The notes: a model not told the origin generated them from the sequence alone. A stretch of 64,000 nt of DNA from Salegentibacter echinorum (GCF_900129445.1 NZ_FQVT01000008.1:41772-105771), one strand, 5' to 3'. Shown: positions 54,746 to 62,614, counted from the first letter of the stretch. Program-made: numbers and translations.

Positions 54746-56419
54746 TTACTTGTCGTTAATAGGAGATGTGTCCTGATCTTGTGAATTATCTTCTATTTTT
54801 TTTAATTTTTTCTCTTCTCGATCTTTATTTACTAACTGAATAATATTCTTTCTATAGGTCTCTTTTTCCACGAGTTTCTCTTTGCGTTTATTTTTATTGT
54901 AATCTTCTTTTACTCCTGTATATAAAGAATAACACATCATGAGCAACAAAATTGCAAAGGGAAGACCAGAAATAGTAACTACTGTTTGTAAAGCATTTAA
55001 ACCCCCGCCGTACATAAGCACCGCTGCGATAACTCCAGTTGCACCTGCCCAAATAACACGCTGAAAAGCCGGGGTTTTCAACTTTCCGCCAGAGGTAATA
55101 CTATCTACCACCAAGGCTCCAGAGTCTGCAGAAGTAATAATGAAACTACAAATTAGCACGAGCCCCAAACATTTTAATACAATCGCTAATGGAAATTTAT
55201 CAAAAAACACATATAAGGCTGTGGAAATATTATCATTTACCGCAGCAATCATAGCGGTATCGCCACCAAGTATATCTCTCATGGTAATGCCGCCAAAGGC
55301 ACTAAACCATAAAAAAGTAACTAGAGCAGGCAGAATGAGCACGCACAAGATAAACTCCTTTATGGTTCTACCCTTAGAAATTCGAGCGATAAATGTACCT
55401 ACAAATGGAGACCAGGAGATCCACCATCCCCAATACATAATGGTACGAATTTTTTGCCAGTCGGTACCCTGTAAGGCTTCCGTCCAGGTAGCCATTTCTA
55501 CAAAATTAACGAGATAACTCCCTAAGTTTTGGATATATGATTTAAAAACAAACGTAGTTGGGCCAAGCAAAAGTACCAAGATGAAAATTAATGAGGCCAC
55601 CCGTACATTTAACTGACTTAAAATTTTCACTCCTTTGTCCACCCCGCTAAAGGCTGAAAGAGTTGCGGCAAGTGTAACCACAGTAATTATAATAATTTGA
55701 TAGAATAAAGAACTGGGCAGCCCAAAAACGTGAGTCAATCCTGAGTTTATTTGACCTACACCAAAACCTATAGTGGTAGCCAATCCAAACAAAGTAGTAA
55801 TCACGGCCATGATATCTATAACATCACCCAACCAGCCGTAGATCCTATTTCCAAAAACGGGATAAAACACAGAACGCAAGGTGAGTGGCATTTTTCTATT
55901 AAAGGTAAAATAGGCTAAAGACAATCCTACCAAACAGTAGATAGCCCAGCCGTGAATCCCGTGGTGCAAAAAAGAAAAATTGATTGCCTCCTGAGCAATT
56001 AACACCGGGGATTCTCCAGCTAACCTGGGCGGATTTAAAAAGTCTCGTACAGGATCTGCAATACTAAACAAAACTAATCCATTCCCTATCCCTGCACTAA
56101 AAAGCATCGCAAACCAGGACCAGCCACTAAATTCTGGTCTCGCCTGGCTCCCACCAATCCTTAGTGAACCAAACCTGCTAAAAGCCAGGTAAAAACAAAA
56201 AATAATAAAAAAGTTAGCGACTAAAGTGTAAATCCACCCACCGTGGGCCGAGACAAAAGTTTGCGCCTGCCCAAAATAAAGATCGGCTTCTTCTTTAAAA
56301 ATTAATGTAAATAAAACGCTAAAAATAATTACGGCGATAGTGGAAAGAAACACAGTCTTATTAACTACTAAGCCTAAAAATTTCGAAACATTTTCTTTTC
56401 TGGAGACTTTAATCGACAT
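54746..56419 (-). CDS. BCCT family transporter (betaine/choline/carnitine type)
   Basis: The protein has 12 predicted membrane segments. It carries the family signature in GIGNGLVLFSIADP near residue 112 and the tryptophan-rich motif MYWGWWISWSPFVGTFIARISKGR near 330, with charged ends. The C-terminal 60 residues are a highly charged cytoplasmic tail. It probably imports glycine betaine or another osmolyte with Na+ or H+. It is followed by a UspA gene 6 bp away. Substrate specificity cannot be read. Confidence 0.92.
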   Translation of the reverse strand: MSIKVSRKENVSKFLGLVVNKTVFLSTIAVIIFSVLFTLIFKEEADLYFGQAQTFVSAHGGWIYTLVANFFIIFCFYLAFSRFGSLRIGGSQARPEFSGWSWFAMLFSAGIGNGLVLFSIADPVRDFLNPPRLAGESPVLIAQEAINFSFLHHGIHGWAIYCLVGLSLAYFTFNRKMPLTLRSVFYPVFGNRIYGWLGDVIDIMAVITTLFGLATTIGFGVGQINSGLTHVFGLPSSLFYQIIIITVVTLAATLSAFSGVDKGVKILSQLNVRVASLIFILVLLLGPTTFVFKSYIQNLGSYLVNFVEMATWTEALQGTDWQKIRTIMYWGWWISWSPFVGTFIARISKGRTIKEFILCVLILPALVTFLWFSAFGGITMRDILGGDTAMIAAVNDNISTALYVFFDKFPLAIVLKCLGLVLICSFIITSADSGALVVDSITSGGKLKTPAFQRVIWAGATGVIAAVLMYGGGLNALQTVVTISGLPFAILLLMMCYSLYTGVKEDYNKNKRKEKLVEKETYRKNIIQLVNKDREEKKLKKIEDNSQDQDTSPINDK

Positions 56420-56918
56420 ATATAATTTGTTTAAAAATAAAGTTCACTAAGAATGCAAATCTTATTCAATTTAGATCCCACAAATCATATTAATTTCCGG
56501 CTTAAAATTGCACAGAAAAAATTAAATAAAAAAACTTATAAAAATGTGGGCTATTGAAAATCTAAAGTTTTTAACCTTATAGATTTTCTAAAAAATATAA
56601 TTGATAAGGCGGAAGTATAGGTATATAAAAAATAACTAACAAATTATCCCTACTATATTTTAAACCTCCTTCTTGAAGTAGAGAAGGGTTAAAATCTATG
56701 TTTCATCTAAAACTATAAATATCTGGATTACAGTTCTCTTGCGCTATGAAAGGTTGGAGTTTAAAAATAGAAATCGAAATAAATTGGGGACGAGACAGTA
56801 TGTACAAAGGCGATATGAGTCATTAACTTAACTATTATGGGCACCCCATAAATTTTAAGTATATTTAATTCTAATCAAAATACGCTTTTTGCATAGTGTA
56901 TAAAATTAATCCTCGATA
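56420..56918. other. Intergenic stretch without a gene
   Basis: This 499-bp divergent region between the BCCT and acetolactate synthase genes is AT-rich. No coding frame or clear palindrome was found. It should hold promoters for both directions. Confidence 0.5.
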
Positions 56919-58580
56919 ATGAAAGCATCTGATGTATTTATAAAAGCGCTGGAAAATGAAGGTGTAGAATATATTTTTGGCGTACCGGGAGAAGAAAATT
57001 TAGATTTTCTGGAATCCCTTCGGAAATCAAAAAAAATAAAATTTATTGTCACACGCCACGAACAGGGCGCCGGTTTTATGGCAGCAACTTACGGGCGGCT
57101 TACCGGAAAAGCCGGAGTATGTTTATCAACTTTAGGTCCCGGTGCAACCAATTTGGTCACTCCCGCGGCCTACGGACAATTGGGCGCCATGCCCCTGGTT
57201 TTAATAACCGGCCAGAAACCGATAAAAACAAGTAAGCAGGGTAAATTTCAGATTATTGATGTGGTGGAGATGATGCGCCCGCTTACGAAATACACCCGAC
57301 AAATATCGCACGGTAGAAACGTGCCTTCTATTGTGAGGGAAGCTTTTAGGTTAGCGCAGGAAGAAAGACCGGGAACAGTACATATGGAGTTCCCGGAGGA
57401 TATTGCAAAGGAGGAAATAAAAGACCCGCACTTCTTTGATGTAGTGGGTTATAAAATCCCTTACGCAGGAAAAGAAACAATAGACAAAGCAGCAAAACTC
57501 ATAAAGTCCGCCAAAAAACCGCTGCTACTATTAGGTGCGGGCGCCAATCGCAAACGCGCCAGTATTGCACTAACAAAATTCGTTGATGAGCTGGGGATTC
57601 CGTTTTTTAATACTCAAATGGGAAAAGGAATTATAGATGAACGGCATCCGTTATACCTGGGTACCGCCGCACTCTCCGATTTCGATTTTTTGCACGAAGC
57701 AATAAATAAATCAGATTTAATTATAAACGTGGGGCATGATACCATAGAAAAACCACCGTTTTTTATGCATCCTGAGGACGATAGAAAGGTAATTCACCTC
57801 AATTTTTTCCCTGCGGAAGTAGATGAAGTCTATTTTCCACAACTTAACGTAATTGGCGATATTGCCAATAGTGTTACGCAGTTGACATCTGCTTTAAAGC
57901 CAAATGCAAAACAATGGAACACCGATTTATTCCTAGAAATAAAAGAAAATGTGGCCTCGCATTTGGCAAAATACCAACAGGACGATCGTTTCCCAATCCT
58001 ACCGCAACGCTGCCTTAGGATAATAAGAGACAGCATTCCGGAAGATGGGATGATTACCCTGGACAATGGAATTTACAAAGTATGGTTTGCCAGAAATTAC
58101 CCGGCTTATTTGCAAAATAGTGTGTTATTGGACAATGCGCTGGCGACGATGGGAGCCGGTTTGCCTTCTGCCATAATGATGAAGGAATTGTATCCAGACC
58201 GAAAAGTAATTTCCATTAACGGCGATGGCGGATTTATGATGAATTCGCAAGAACTGGAAACCGCTATTCGAATGGAGCTCGATCTGGTGGTCATCATTTT
58301 AAATGATAATGCCTACGGAATGATAAAATGGAAGCAGGAAGGGGATGGTTTTGAAAATTATGGTATGGACTACGACAATCCTGATTTTTTAAAATATGCA
58401 GAAAGTTTTGGGGCCACGGGATATCAGCCAGGTTCCGTTGAAGATTTTGAAGATAACTTAAAAACAGCCCTAAACGCAAAAGGAGTGCAAGTGATTGATT
58501 TACCGGTTGATTATTCGTTAAATCATAAAATATTGAATGTGATTTTAAAGGAATATTCCAACACCCGAAAAAAGGAATGA
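56919..58580 (+). CDS. Acetolactate synthase large subunit-like ThDP enzyme
   Basis: The catalytic glutamate Glu48 lies in TRHEQGAGFMA. A pyrimidine-binding domain (1-175), a central FAD-like domain (about 185-330) and a ThDP-binding domain (about 355-530) follow, with GDGGFMMNSQELETAI near 435 and LNDNAYGMIKWKQ near 465. It most resembles the catabolic AlsS/acetolactate synthase type, which converts two pyruvates to acetolactate. No small regulatory subunit or other branched-chain gene is adjacent, which fits a non-biosynthetic role. Another ThDP decarboxylase or ligase activity is possible. Confidence 0.83.
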   Translation: MKASDVFIKALENEGVEYIFGVPGEENLDFLESLRKSKKIKFIVTRHEQGAGFMAATYGRLTGKAGVCLSTLGPGATNLVTPAAYGQLGAMPLVLITGQKPIKTSKQGKFQIIDVVEMMRPLTKYTRQISHGRNVPSIVREAFRLAQEERPGTVHMEFPEDIAKEEIKDPHFFDVVGYKIPYAGKETIDKAAKLIKSAKKPLLLLGAGANRKRASIALTKFVDELGIPFFNTQMGKGIIDERHPLYLGTAALSDFDFLHEAINKSDLIINVGHDTIEKPPFFMHPEDDRKVIHLNFFPAEVDEVYFPQLNVIGDIANSVTQLTSALKPNAKQWNTDLFLEIKENVASHLAKYQQDDRFPILPQRCLRIIRDSIPEDGMITLDNGIYKVWFARNYPAYLQNSVLLDNALATMGAGLPSAIMMKELYPDRKVISINGDGGFMMNSQELETAIRMELDLVVIILNDNAYGMIKWKQEGDGFENYGMDYDNPDFLKYAESFGATGYQPGSVEDFEDNLKTALNAKGVQVIDLPVDYSLNHKILNVILKEYSNTRKKE

Positions 58581-58640
58581 TGATGGGAAATATCATCTAT
58601 TCTGTAGCAATTTAAATATTTGAAATAAACGCATAAAAAA

Positions 58641-58663
58641 CCCACTTTAGTGAGGCTTTTCTT
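58641..58663 (+). terminator. Hairpin terminator after the acetolactate synthase gene
   Basis: CCCACT and AGTGAGG form a short stem with a TT loop and one bulged A, followed by CTTTTCTTT. It lies about 60 bp past the stop. Confidence 0.45.
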
Positions 58664-58691
58664 TGTGGGACGAGACTCCCTTCGGCTGCGC

Positions 58692-58920
58692 TCAGGACAT
58701 TATATCCTGCCGACTAAAATATTCCCCTTCAATAGCAGAAGTCTTAATCGCCTCATCGATCATAAATTGTATAACTGCATCTTGTTTTAAAATCGGGTGG
58801 CAAAGTATCTATAATACCTTTTACCTCCCAGGTTTCAGAGGCAAATTCGACTACTATATCCTCTATAGCATTCGATTTATAGTCGAAAGCCGGCCAATTT
58901 TTTAGTTGCCAATTATACAT
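58692..58920 (-). pseudogene. Remnant of a Fic family gene (N-terminal DUF4172 part), frameshifted
   Basis: From the ATG at 58920 the minus strand reads MYNWQLKNWPAFDYKSNAIE and on to DTLPPDF, the characteristic N-terminus of Fic proteins with a DUF4172 start. A one-base length change in GATTTTAAAACA near 58784-58793 breaks the frame. Shifting frame restores QDAVIQFMIDEAIKTSAIEG and EYFSRQDIMS, the family sequence with the inhibitory-helix-like SAIEGE motif. The frame then stops next to a CTGAGCGCAGCCGAAGG repeat. The catalytic HxFx(D/E)GNGR part is absent, so the gene is dead. Fic enzymes usually AMPylate proteins. Confidence 0.8.
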
Positions 58921-58941
58921 AATGAGCTAAAAAAGTTATTT

Positions 58942-58996
58942 ATTCAACTCAAATATACGTCTTTTTTGAGCTGAATAAGGTAAATATTCGGCTCAA
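58942..58996 (-). promoter_or_regulatory. Three ATTCAGCTCAA-type sites upstream of the Fic remnant
   Basis: ATTCAACTCAA (58942), its inverted form TTGAGCTGAAT (58966) and ATTCGGCTCAA (58986) share a common 11-bp core. They lie just before the remnant's start codon, at 20-24 bp spacing. They look like operator half-sites. Confidence 0.65.
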
Positions 58997-59023
58997 TAAT
59001 TTTAATTGGACTAATTTTATAAA

Positions 59024-59059
59024 GACGACATATCTGGTCGCCTCCTTCTTGTACTATTG
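59024..59059 (+). promoter_or_regulatory. 19-bp palindrome plus -7-like box (copy 1, before a decayed stub)
   Basis: GACGACA-TATCT-GGTCGCC at 59024-59042 is followed after 9 bp by TACTATTG (59052-59059). Downstream the ATG at 59078 starts a stub of only 11 codons (MRIIETTITEK, stop), resembling the start of the gene at 60006. Confidence 0.65.
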
Positions 59060-59245
59060 CAATTCAAACGAAGATAAATGAGAATCATAGAAACAACAAT
59101 TACTGAAAAGTAATTTCTGAATATACAGCGAGAAATCACTTGACTGAATCGAAAATTAAAAACCACATAAACGGTTTAAAGAATTATATTTATCTCCAGC
59201 TGAAAAAAATCAAGCCCAGGAGACTAAAAAAAATTAAGTAGTGTT

Positions 59246-59261
59246 TTACGGAAAACCGTAA
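59246..59261. promoter_or_regulatory. TTACGG palindrome, copy 2
   Basis: TTACGG-AAAA-CCGTAA is a perfect palindrome about 60-75 bp before the 192-residue unknown gene. The reverse complement of 53444-53460 shares its core and the flanking GTTTTACGG. It may be an operator or part of a dispersed repeat. Confidence 0.55.
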
Positions 59262-59318
59262 TGAAATGCCACTTAAGCCTGGTAGCTTAGCAAAAACAAA
59301 ATTCACTTGCTCCTTTTA

Positions 59319-59885
59319 ATGGAGCTCAATTTTCAATTAATGGAAAATTCCCGCGAATTAAAAACTCTGACTTACAAAGTATTTAAGGAGGTTCATAACC
59401 TTAATTCATCAAAAGAAATAAAATTTGAAGAAGTTAAATCTAAAATAGAAATAATTTCAGCAAATATATGTAAAGCGGAATCAAAAGCTCAGGATGGTCT
59501 AACCGATATTAAATTGCAAGAAAACATTATGAGGAATCTTATTTTCGATTATTGCGTGGCAAAAAATTATGTGGTAGATGAGTTTCCTTTTAAGCAACTT
59601 AAAAAATCAGCAAATCAAAAACCCGGTTATGATAAAGATTACTTCCCCCTTAAACATACCGAGTATTATCTTGACAAATTAACGCTGGAAAAAAAGGATG
59701 TTTTTGAATTGCGGAAAATTGCTTTGCAAAAACTTTATCCCAACTGTAGCCCGGAAAAAATTTATGATCACGCAAGAGTTTGTATTCAACTGGCTGATAA
59801 AGAAAAATTCAATTTCGATTTGATCCAGCCTGAGACTGAAGGGGAAACATTATATATGGACACAAAGCGCCCCAGGTTGTCATAG
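59319..59885 (+). CDS. Unknown protein of about 190 residues
   Basis: I start at the ATG at 59319; the ATG at 59340 is another option, and the frame extends to a TTG at 59307. The protein is Lys/Glu-rich and helical with no signal peptide or membrane segment. Recognisable stretches are DYCVAKNYVVDEFPFKQLKK, KDYFPLKHTEYYLDKLTLEK and LYPNCSPEKIYDHARVC. I do not recognise the family. It lies in the accessory region, between two copies of the palindrome-promoter module. Confidence 0.65.
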   Translation: MELNFQLMENSRELKTLTYKVFKEVHNLNSSKEIKFEEVKSKIEIISANICKAESKAQDGLTDIKLQENIMRNLIFDYCVAKNYVVDEFPFKQLKKSANQKPGYDKDYFPLKHTEYYLDKLTLEKKDVFELRKIALQKLYPNCSPEKIYDHARVCIQLADKEKFNFDLIQPETEGETLYMDTKRPRLS

Positions 59886-59951
59886 ATTTCTCTTAATTTA
59901 TATTAACTCACCTATCAATTTAAAACATATAAATCTAATGGTTTTAATAAA

Positions 59952-59987
59952 GGCGTCATATTTTGTCGCCTACCTGCCGTATTATTG
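59952..59987 (+). promoter_or_regulatory. 19-bp palindrome plus -7-like box (copy 2)
   Basis: GGCGTCA-TATTT-TGTCGCC at 59952-59970, followed after exactly 9 bp by TATTATTG (59980-59987). It precedes the 98-residue gene at 60006. The spacing is identical to the other two copies. Confidence 0.7.
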
Positions 59988-60005
59988 TAATTCAATCAAA
60001 GGGAA

Positions 60006-60302
60006 ATGAGAAAACTAGAAATAACACTTACCGAAGAGCAATACCAGCATATTCAACAAGAGATCAAGTACGGCGGAAGAACAATGCTGGAAGAAGAAAC
60101 TTTAGGTGGTTTTGAAATCACGCTTCACGTGGGCGTACCTAATATTTATACTTACCTGGAAATGAATTATACCAACTTAATTTTGAAATGTCGCACAGAA
60201 AACGAAGTTGCTTTTTTGTTCTATGACGCTGCGATTGATTTGCATAGCCATAGCTATGGAAATTATGAGCAAGAAAATAGAGCGGAAAATGAACGAGTTT
60301 GA
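60006..60302 (+). CDS. Unknown 98-residue protein under the palindrome module
   Basis: The protein starts MRKLEITLTEEQYQHIQQEI, followed by a beta-rich stretch FEITLHVGVPNIYTYLEMNY and a short C-terminus. It lacks signal peptides, membrane helices or metal motifs, so it is probably cytoplasmic. It begins 18 bp past the -7-like box of the palindrome module. A decayed stub with nearly the same first residues sits at 59078, so it looks like one of two paralogues. I do not recognise the family. Confidence 0.65.
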   Translation: MRKLEITLTEEQYQHIQQEIKYGGRTMLEEETLGGFEITLHVGVPNIYTYLEMNYTNLILKCRTENEVAFLFYDAAIDLHSHSYGNYEQENRAENERV

Positions 60303-60405
60303 ATGCGTTATTACATGATTAAATTGGTATTAAATCAATAGGATAGATTTAGGTGAAGTAGAATGGAGTTTCAATAAAAACTAAACCTCGCTAAGCATAA
60401 AAAAA

Positions 60406-60696
60406 ATGGATTTATACAGAGAGAAAATTATTCTTACTTACAAGCATCTACTTAAGGTGCATGAAGAACTACTCACCAGAATCATCAATGTAGGAATGAC
60501 CGGCGAATATGCTGAAATAAATACTGTTTTTGAACCAGGCGACACCTATAAATTTGATCTGGATCAATTTCGCGGCACCGAAGATACTAATCTCAAAATA
60601 TTAATTGGCTTCTTTGATGAACTTGAAAACATGATGAATTCTTTGGTCAATATCAATGCGATAACCGAAAATGATCTTGAAGACGAGTCTTTCTAA
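60406..60696 (+). CDS. Unknown 96-residue acidic protein
   Basis: The sequence is helical and acidic (MDLYREKIILTYKHLLKVHE, then GDTYKFDLDQFRGTEDTN and FFDELENMMNSLVNIN). No transmembrane or signal segment is present. It sits 103 bp after the 98-residue gene and 12 bp before the 75-residue gene, in a run of small unknown genes. The function is unknown. Confidence 0.6.
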   Translation: MDLYREKIILTYKHLLKVHEELLTRIINVGMTGEYAEINTVFEPGDTYKFDLDQFRGTEDTNLKILIGFFDELENMMNSLVNINAITENDLEDESF

Positions 60697-60708
60697 AATC
60701 AAATAAAA

Positions 60709-60936
60709 GTGAGTAGATCTAAACGCAAAACACCAATTCTTCCTAACTGCAAGGCTGCTTCAGAAAAAGCTGAAAAGCAGAAAGCCAATCGCAAATTAAG
60801 AAGGATTGTAAGGGAAAAATTAGCAGTTTCAGATGAAGAACTTCCACAGAAAAAGGAAATTTCGGATAGCTGGAATTGGGGAAAAGATGGCAAATCTTAC
60901 CGAACTGATTTAAGTAAAAAAGAAAAAACCAAGTAA
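60709..60936 (+). CDS. Unknown small basic protein, GTG start
   Basis: The frame starts at a GTG (60709) and reads as a Lys/Arg-rich protein of 75 residues: SRSKRKTPILPNCKAASEKA and EKQKANRKLRRIVREKL, ending ISDSWNWGKDGKSYRTD. SRS-R/K-K with a C-terminal W-x-GKDGK segment is like small basic proteins often found in mobile regions, but I know no function. The stop is 1 bp before the ATG of the following hydrolase gene, so the two may be co-translated. Confidence 0.6.
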   Translation: MSRSKRKTPILPNCKAASEKAEKQKANRKLRRIVREKLAVSDEELPQKKEISDSWNWGKDGKSYRTDLSKKEKTK

Positions 60937-60937
60937 T

Positions 60938-61426
60938 ATGAAAATACTTTACCTGCACGGCCTCAACAGCAAATTAAGTGATGAAAAGCGAGAAATCCTG
61001 GAAGACTACGGACAGGTTTTCGCGCCTGATATTGATTATTCGGCAAAACATTTCCAACCGGAAACGATTTTAAAACAGTACTCAACTATAGAAATTGATG
61101 TTGTAATGGGGAGCAGTATGGGCGCGCTTAACGCCTATGCGGTTTCAGAAATTATAGGCAGACCGGCATTATTGTTTAATCCGCCACTGGTTAAGCACCA
61201 AAGCCTAAACCTCGATAATCAATTTACCGGCAACTATTCCTATAAAAAGATTTTACTGGGCGGAAGTGACGAGGTGGTGAATGCAGCCGAAACCCTAAAC
61301 TTTTTAGGCAAAAATCTGCAAAAATCAGAATTGAACATCAAAGTGCTACCGCAATTAGGTCATCGAATTCCTATAGATGTTTTTACAGATCAGGTAGAGA
61401 AATTCTTTAGGGATATTTGTGCTTAA
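60938..61426 (+). CDS. YqiA/YcfP-type alpha/beta hydrolase
   Basis: The 162-residue protein starts MKILYLHGLNSKLSDEKREI, the YqiA/YcfP pattern with the oxyanion-hole histidine-glycine (LHG). The nucleophile is Ser in MGSSMGALNAYA near residue 59, and the C-terminal His is in QLGHRIPIDVF. YqiA is an esterase on short-chain esters. It lies in the small-gene cluster and starts 1 bp after the basic protein. The true substrate is unknown. Confidence 0.82.
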   Translation: MKILYLHGLNSKLSDEKREILEDYGQVFAPDIDYSAKHFQPETILKQYSTIEIDVVMGSSMGALNAYAVSEIIGRPALLFNPPLVKHQSLNLDNQFTGNYSYKKILLGGSDEVVNAAETLNFLGKNLQKSELNIKVLPQLGHRIPIDVFTDQVEKFFRDICA

Positions 61427-61442
61427 ATCTATTACACTAGTC

Positions 61443-61550
61443 CGTCAGTTCGAGTAAAATCCTGAAAGGATTTTGTATCGAGAACAGCGAATGAAGTTCA
61501 AAAACTTGTTCTCGATAAAATTTTTCAAAGAAAAATCACTCGAACTGACG
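61443..61550. repeat. 108-bp nested palindromic element
   Basis: Outer arms CGTCAGTTCGAGT and ACTCGAACTGACG are perfect over 13 bp. Inside, TATCGAGAAC (61476) and GTTCTCGATA (61508) form a second inverted pair, and smaller hairpins (AAAATCCTGAAAGGATTTT) lie between. It sits in the intergenic stretch between the hydrolase and WYL genes. Confidence 0.75.
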
Positions 61551-61601
61551 TTTTTGAACTCAAATTAATTTCCATCGCATTAAACCACAAAAGTAAAAAC
61601 C

Positions 61602-62498
61602 ATGTCTGTTCGTCAAACCATAAAACGCCATTACAAAATCATCTCCCTGCTTAGGTTACGACCTATGACTTATGAAGAAGTTCAGGATATGATGGCCGAT
61701 GATCCCGATGCCGTAGAAGAAGATTTATTCAGTTCTCAACGTACGTTTCAAAGAGATATAAAAGACATTGAAACTATTCACAAAATAGAAATTAAGTGTA
61801 ACCGTAGCACTAAAAAATATGCTATTATCGAGGATGTTGAAGAAACCCACACGCAAAGATTGCGGGAAAATTTTGATCTCTTAAATGCCATTAGGCTTTC
61901 AAAAAGTTTTGGTAATCAACTGATTTTCGAGGAAAGGAAACCCCTGGGCACTCAACATTTAGCCGGTTTATTACACGCCAGTCAGAATTATTTAGCAGTG
62001 GAATTTGAATATTATAAATTTTGGGATACATCGGTGAGCAAACGCAAGGTAAAACCCATCGCACTTAAAGAAGCTCAAAACCGCTGGTACCTTATCGCTG
62101 AAGACACTAAAGATGGTATAATCAAAAACTTTTCCTTAGATAGAATTATGGAATTGGAAATTACTAAAGACAGGTTTGCACCAATTGAATACGAGGCCTA
62201 TGAGGAGTTTAAAGATTGTTTCGGGATTATAAATGGAACCGACGAAGAAGCCGTGGAAGTTGTTCTCTCCTTTACGCCCCGGGAAGGCAGGTATGTAGAA
62301 TCGCTCCCATTACATCATAGTCAGGAGTTAATTTTAAAGAATAAAAATGAAATTCAGTTTAAATATTTTATTCGCCCTACCTACGATTTTAAGATGGAAA
62401 TCCTCTCTTATGGAGATCAGGTAAAAGTAATAGAACCAAAAAGTTTAAGAACTCAAATTAAGGAAGAGTTAGAACGTAGTTTGGCCAATTACAACTAA
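61602..62498 (+). CDS. WYL-domain helix-turn-helix regulator
   Basis: The N-terminus (1-75) is a winged helix-turn-helix (MTYEEVQDMMADD, TFQRDIKDIETIHKI). A WYL domain (about 130-210) carries VEFEYYKFWDTSVSKRKV and PIALKEAQNRWYLIAEDT, and a WCX-like C-terminal part follows. Such regulators respond to ligands or nucleic acids and are common near defence or mobile genes. No neighbouring defence gene is visible here. Its targets could include the palindrome modules nearby, but this is speculation. Confidence 0.85.
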   Translation: MSVRQTIKRHYKIISLLRLRPMTYEEVQDMMADDPDAVEEDLFSSQRTFQRDIKDIETIHKIEIKCNRSTKKYAIIEDVEETHTQRLRENFDLLNAIRLSKSFGNQLIFEERKPLGTQHLAGLLHASQNYLAVEFEYYKFWDTSVSKRKVKPIALKEAQNRWYLIAEDTKDGIIKNFSLDRIMELEITKDRFAPIEYEAYEEFKDCFGIINGTDEEAVEVVLSFTPREGRYVESLPLHHSQELILKNKNEIQFKYFIRPTYDFKMEILSYGDQVKVIEPKSLRTQIKEELERSLANYN

Positions 62499-62523
62499 GT
62501 AGCTGTCTCAAAAGCAAGATTTA

Positions 62524-62614
62524 ACGTCATTACGTCCCGATAGCCATCGGGAGAAGTGAAGCAATCTGCTTATTGATTACCAACAAGTTGAGATTGCTTC
62601 GTTCCTATCATTGA
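62524..62614. repeat. GAAGCAATCT...AGATTGCTTC inverted repeat
   Basis: Ten-base perfect arms GAAGCAATCT (62558) and AGATTGCTTC (62591) lie in a longer imperfect structure beginning ACGTCATTACG and ending TCATTGA. The CCCGATAGCCATCGGG hairpin is nested on the left. Such CGTCATTGCG/GAAGCAATCT repeats are dispersed in flavobacterial genomes. Confidence 0.65.

Noticed and set aside
58663..58905. 80-codon frame on the plus strand
   Set aside because: It is antisense to the Fic remnant, which explains the sequence better.
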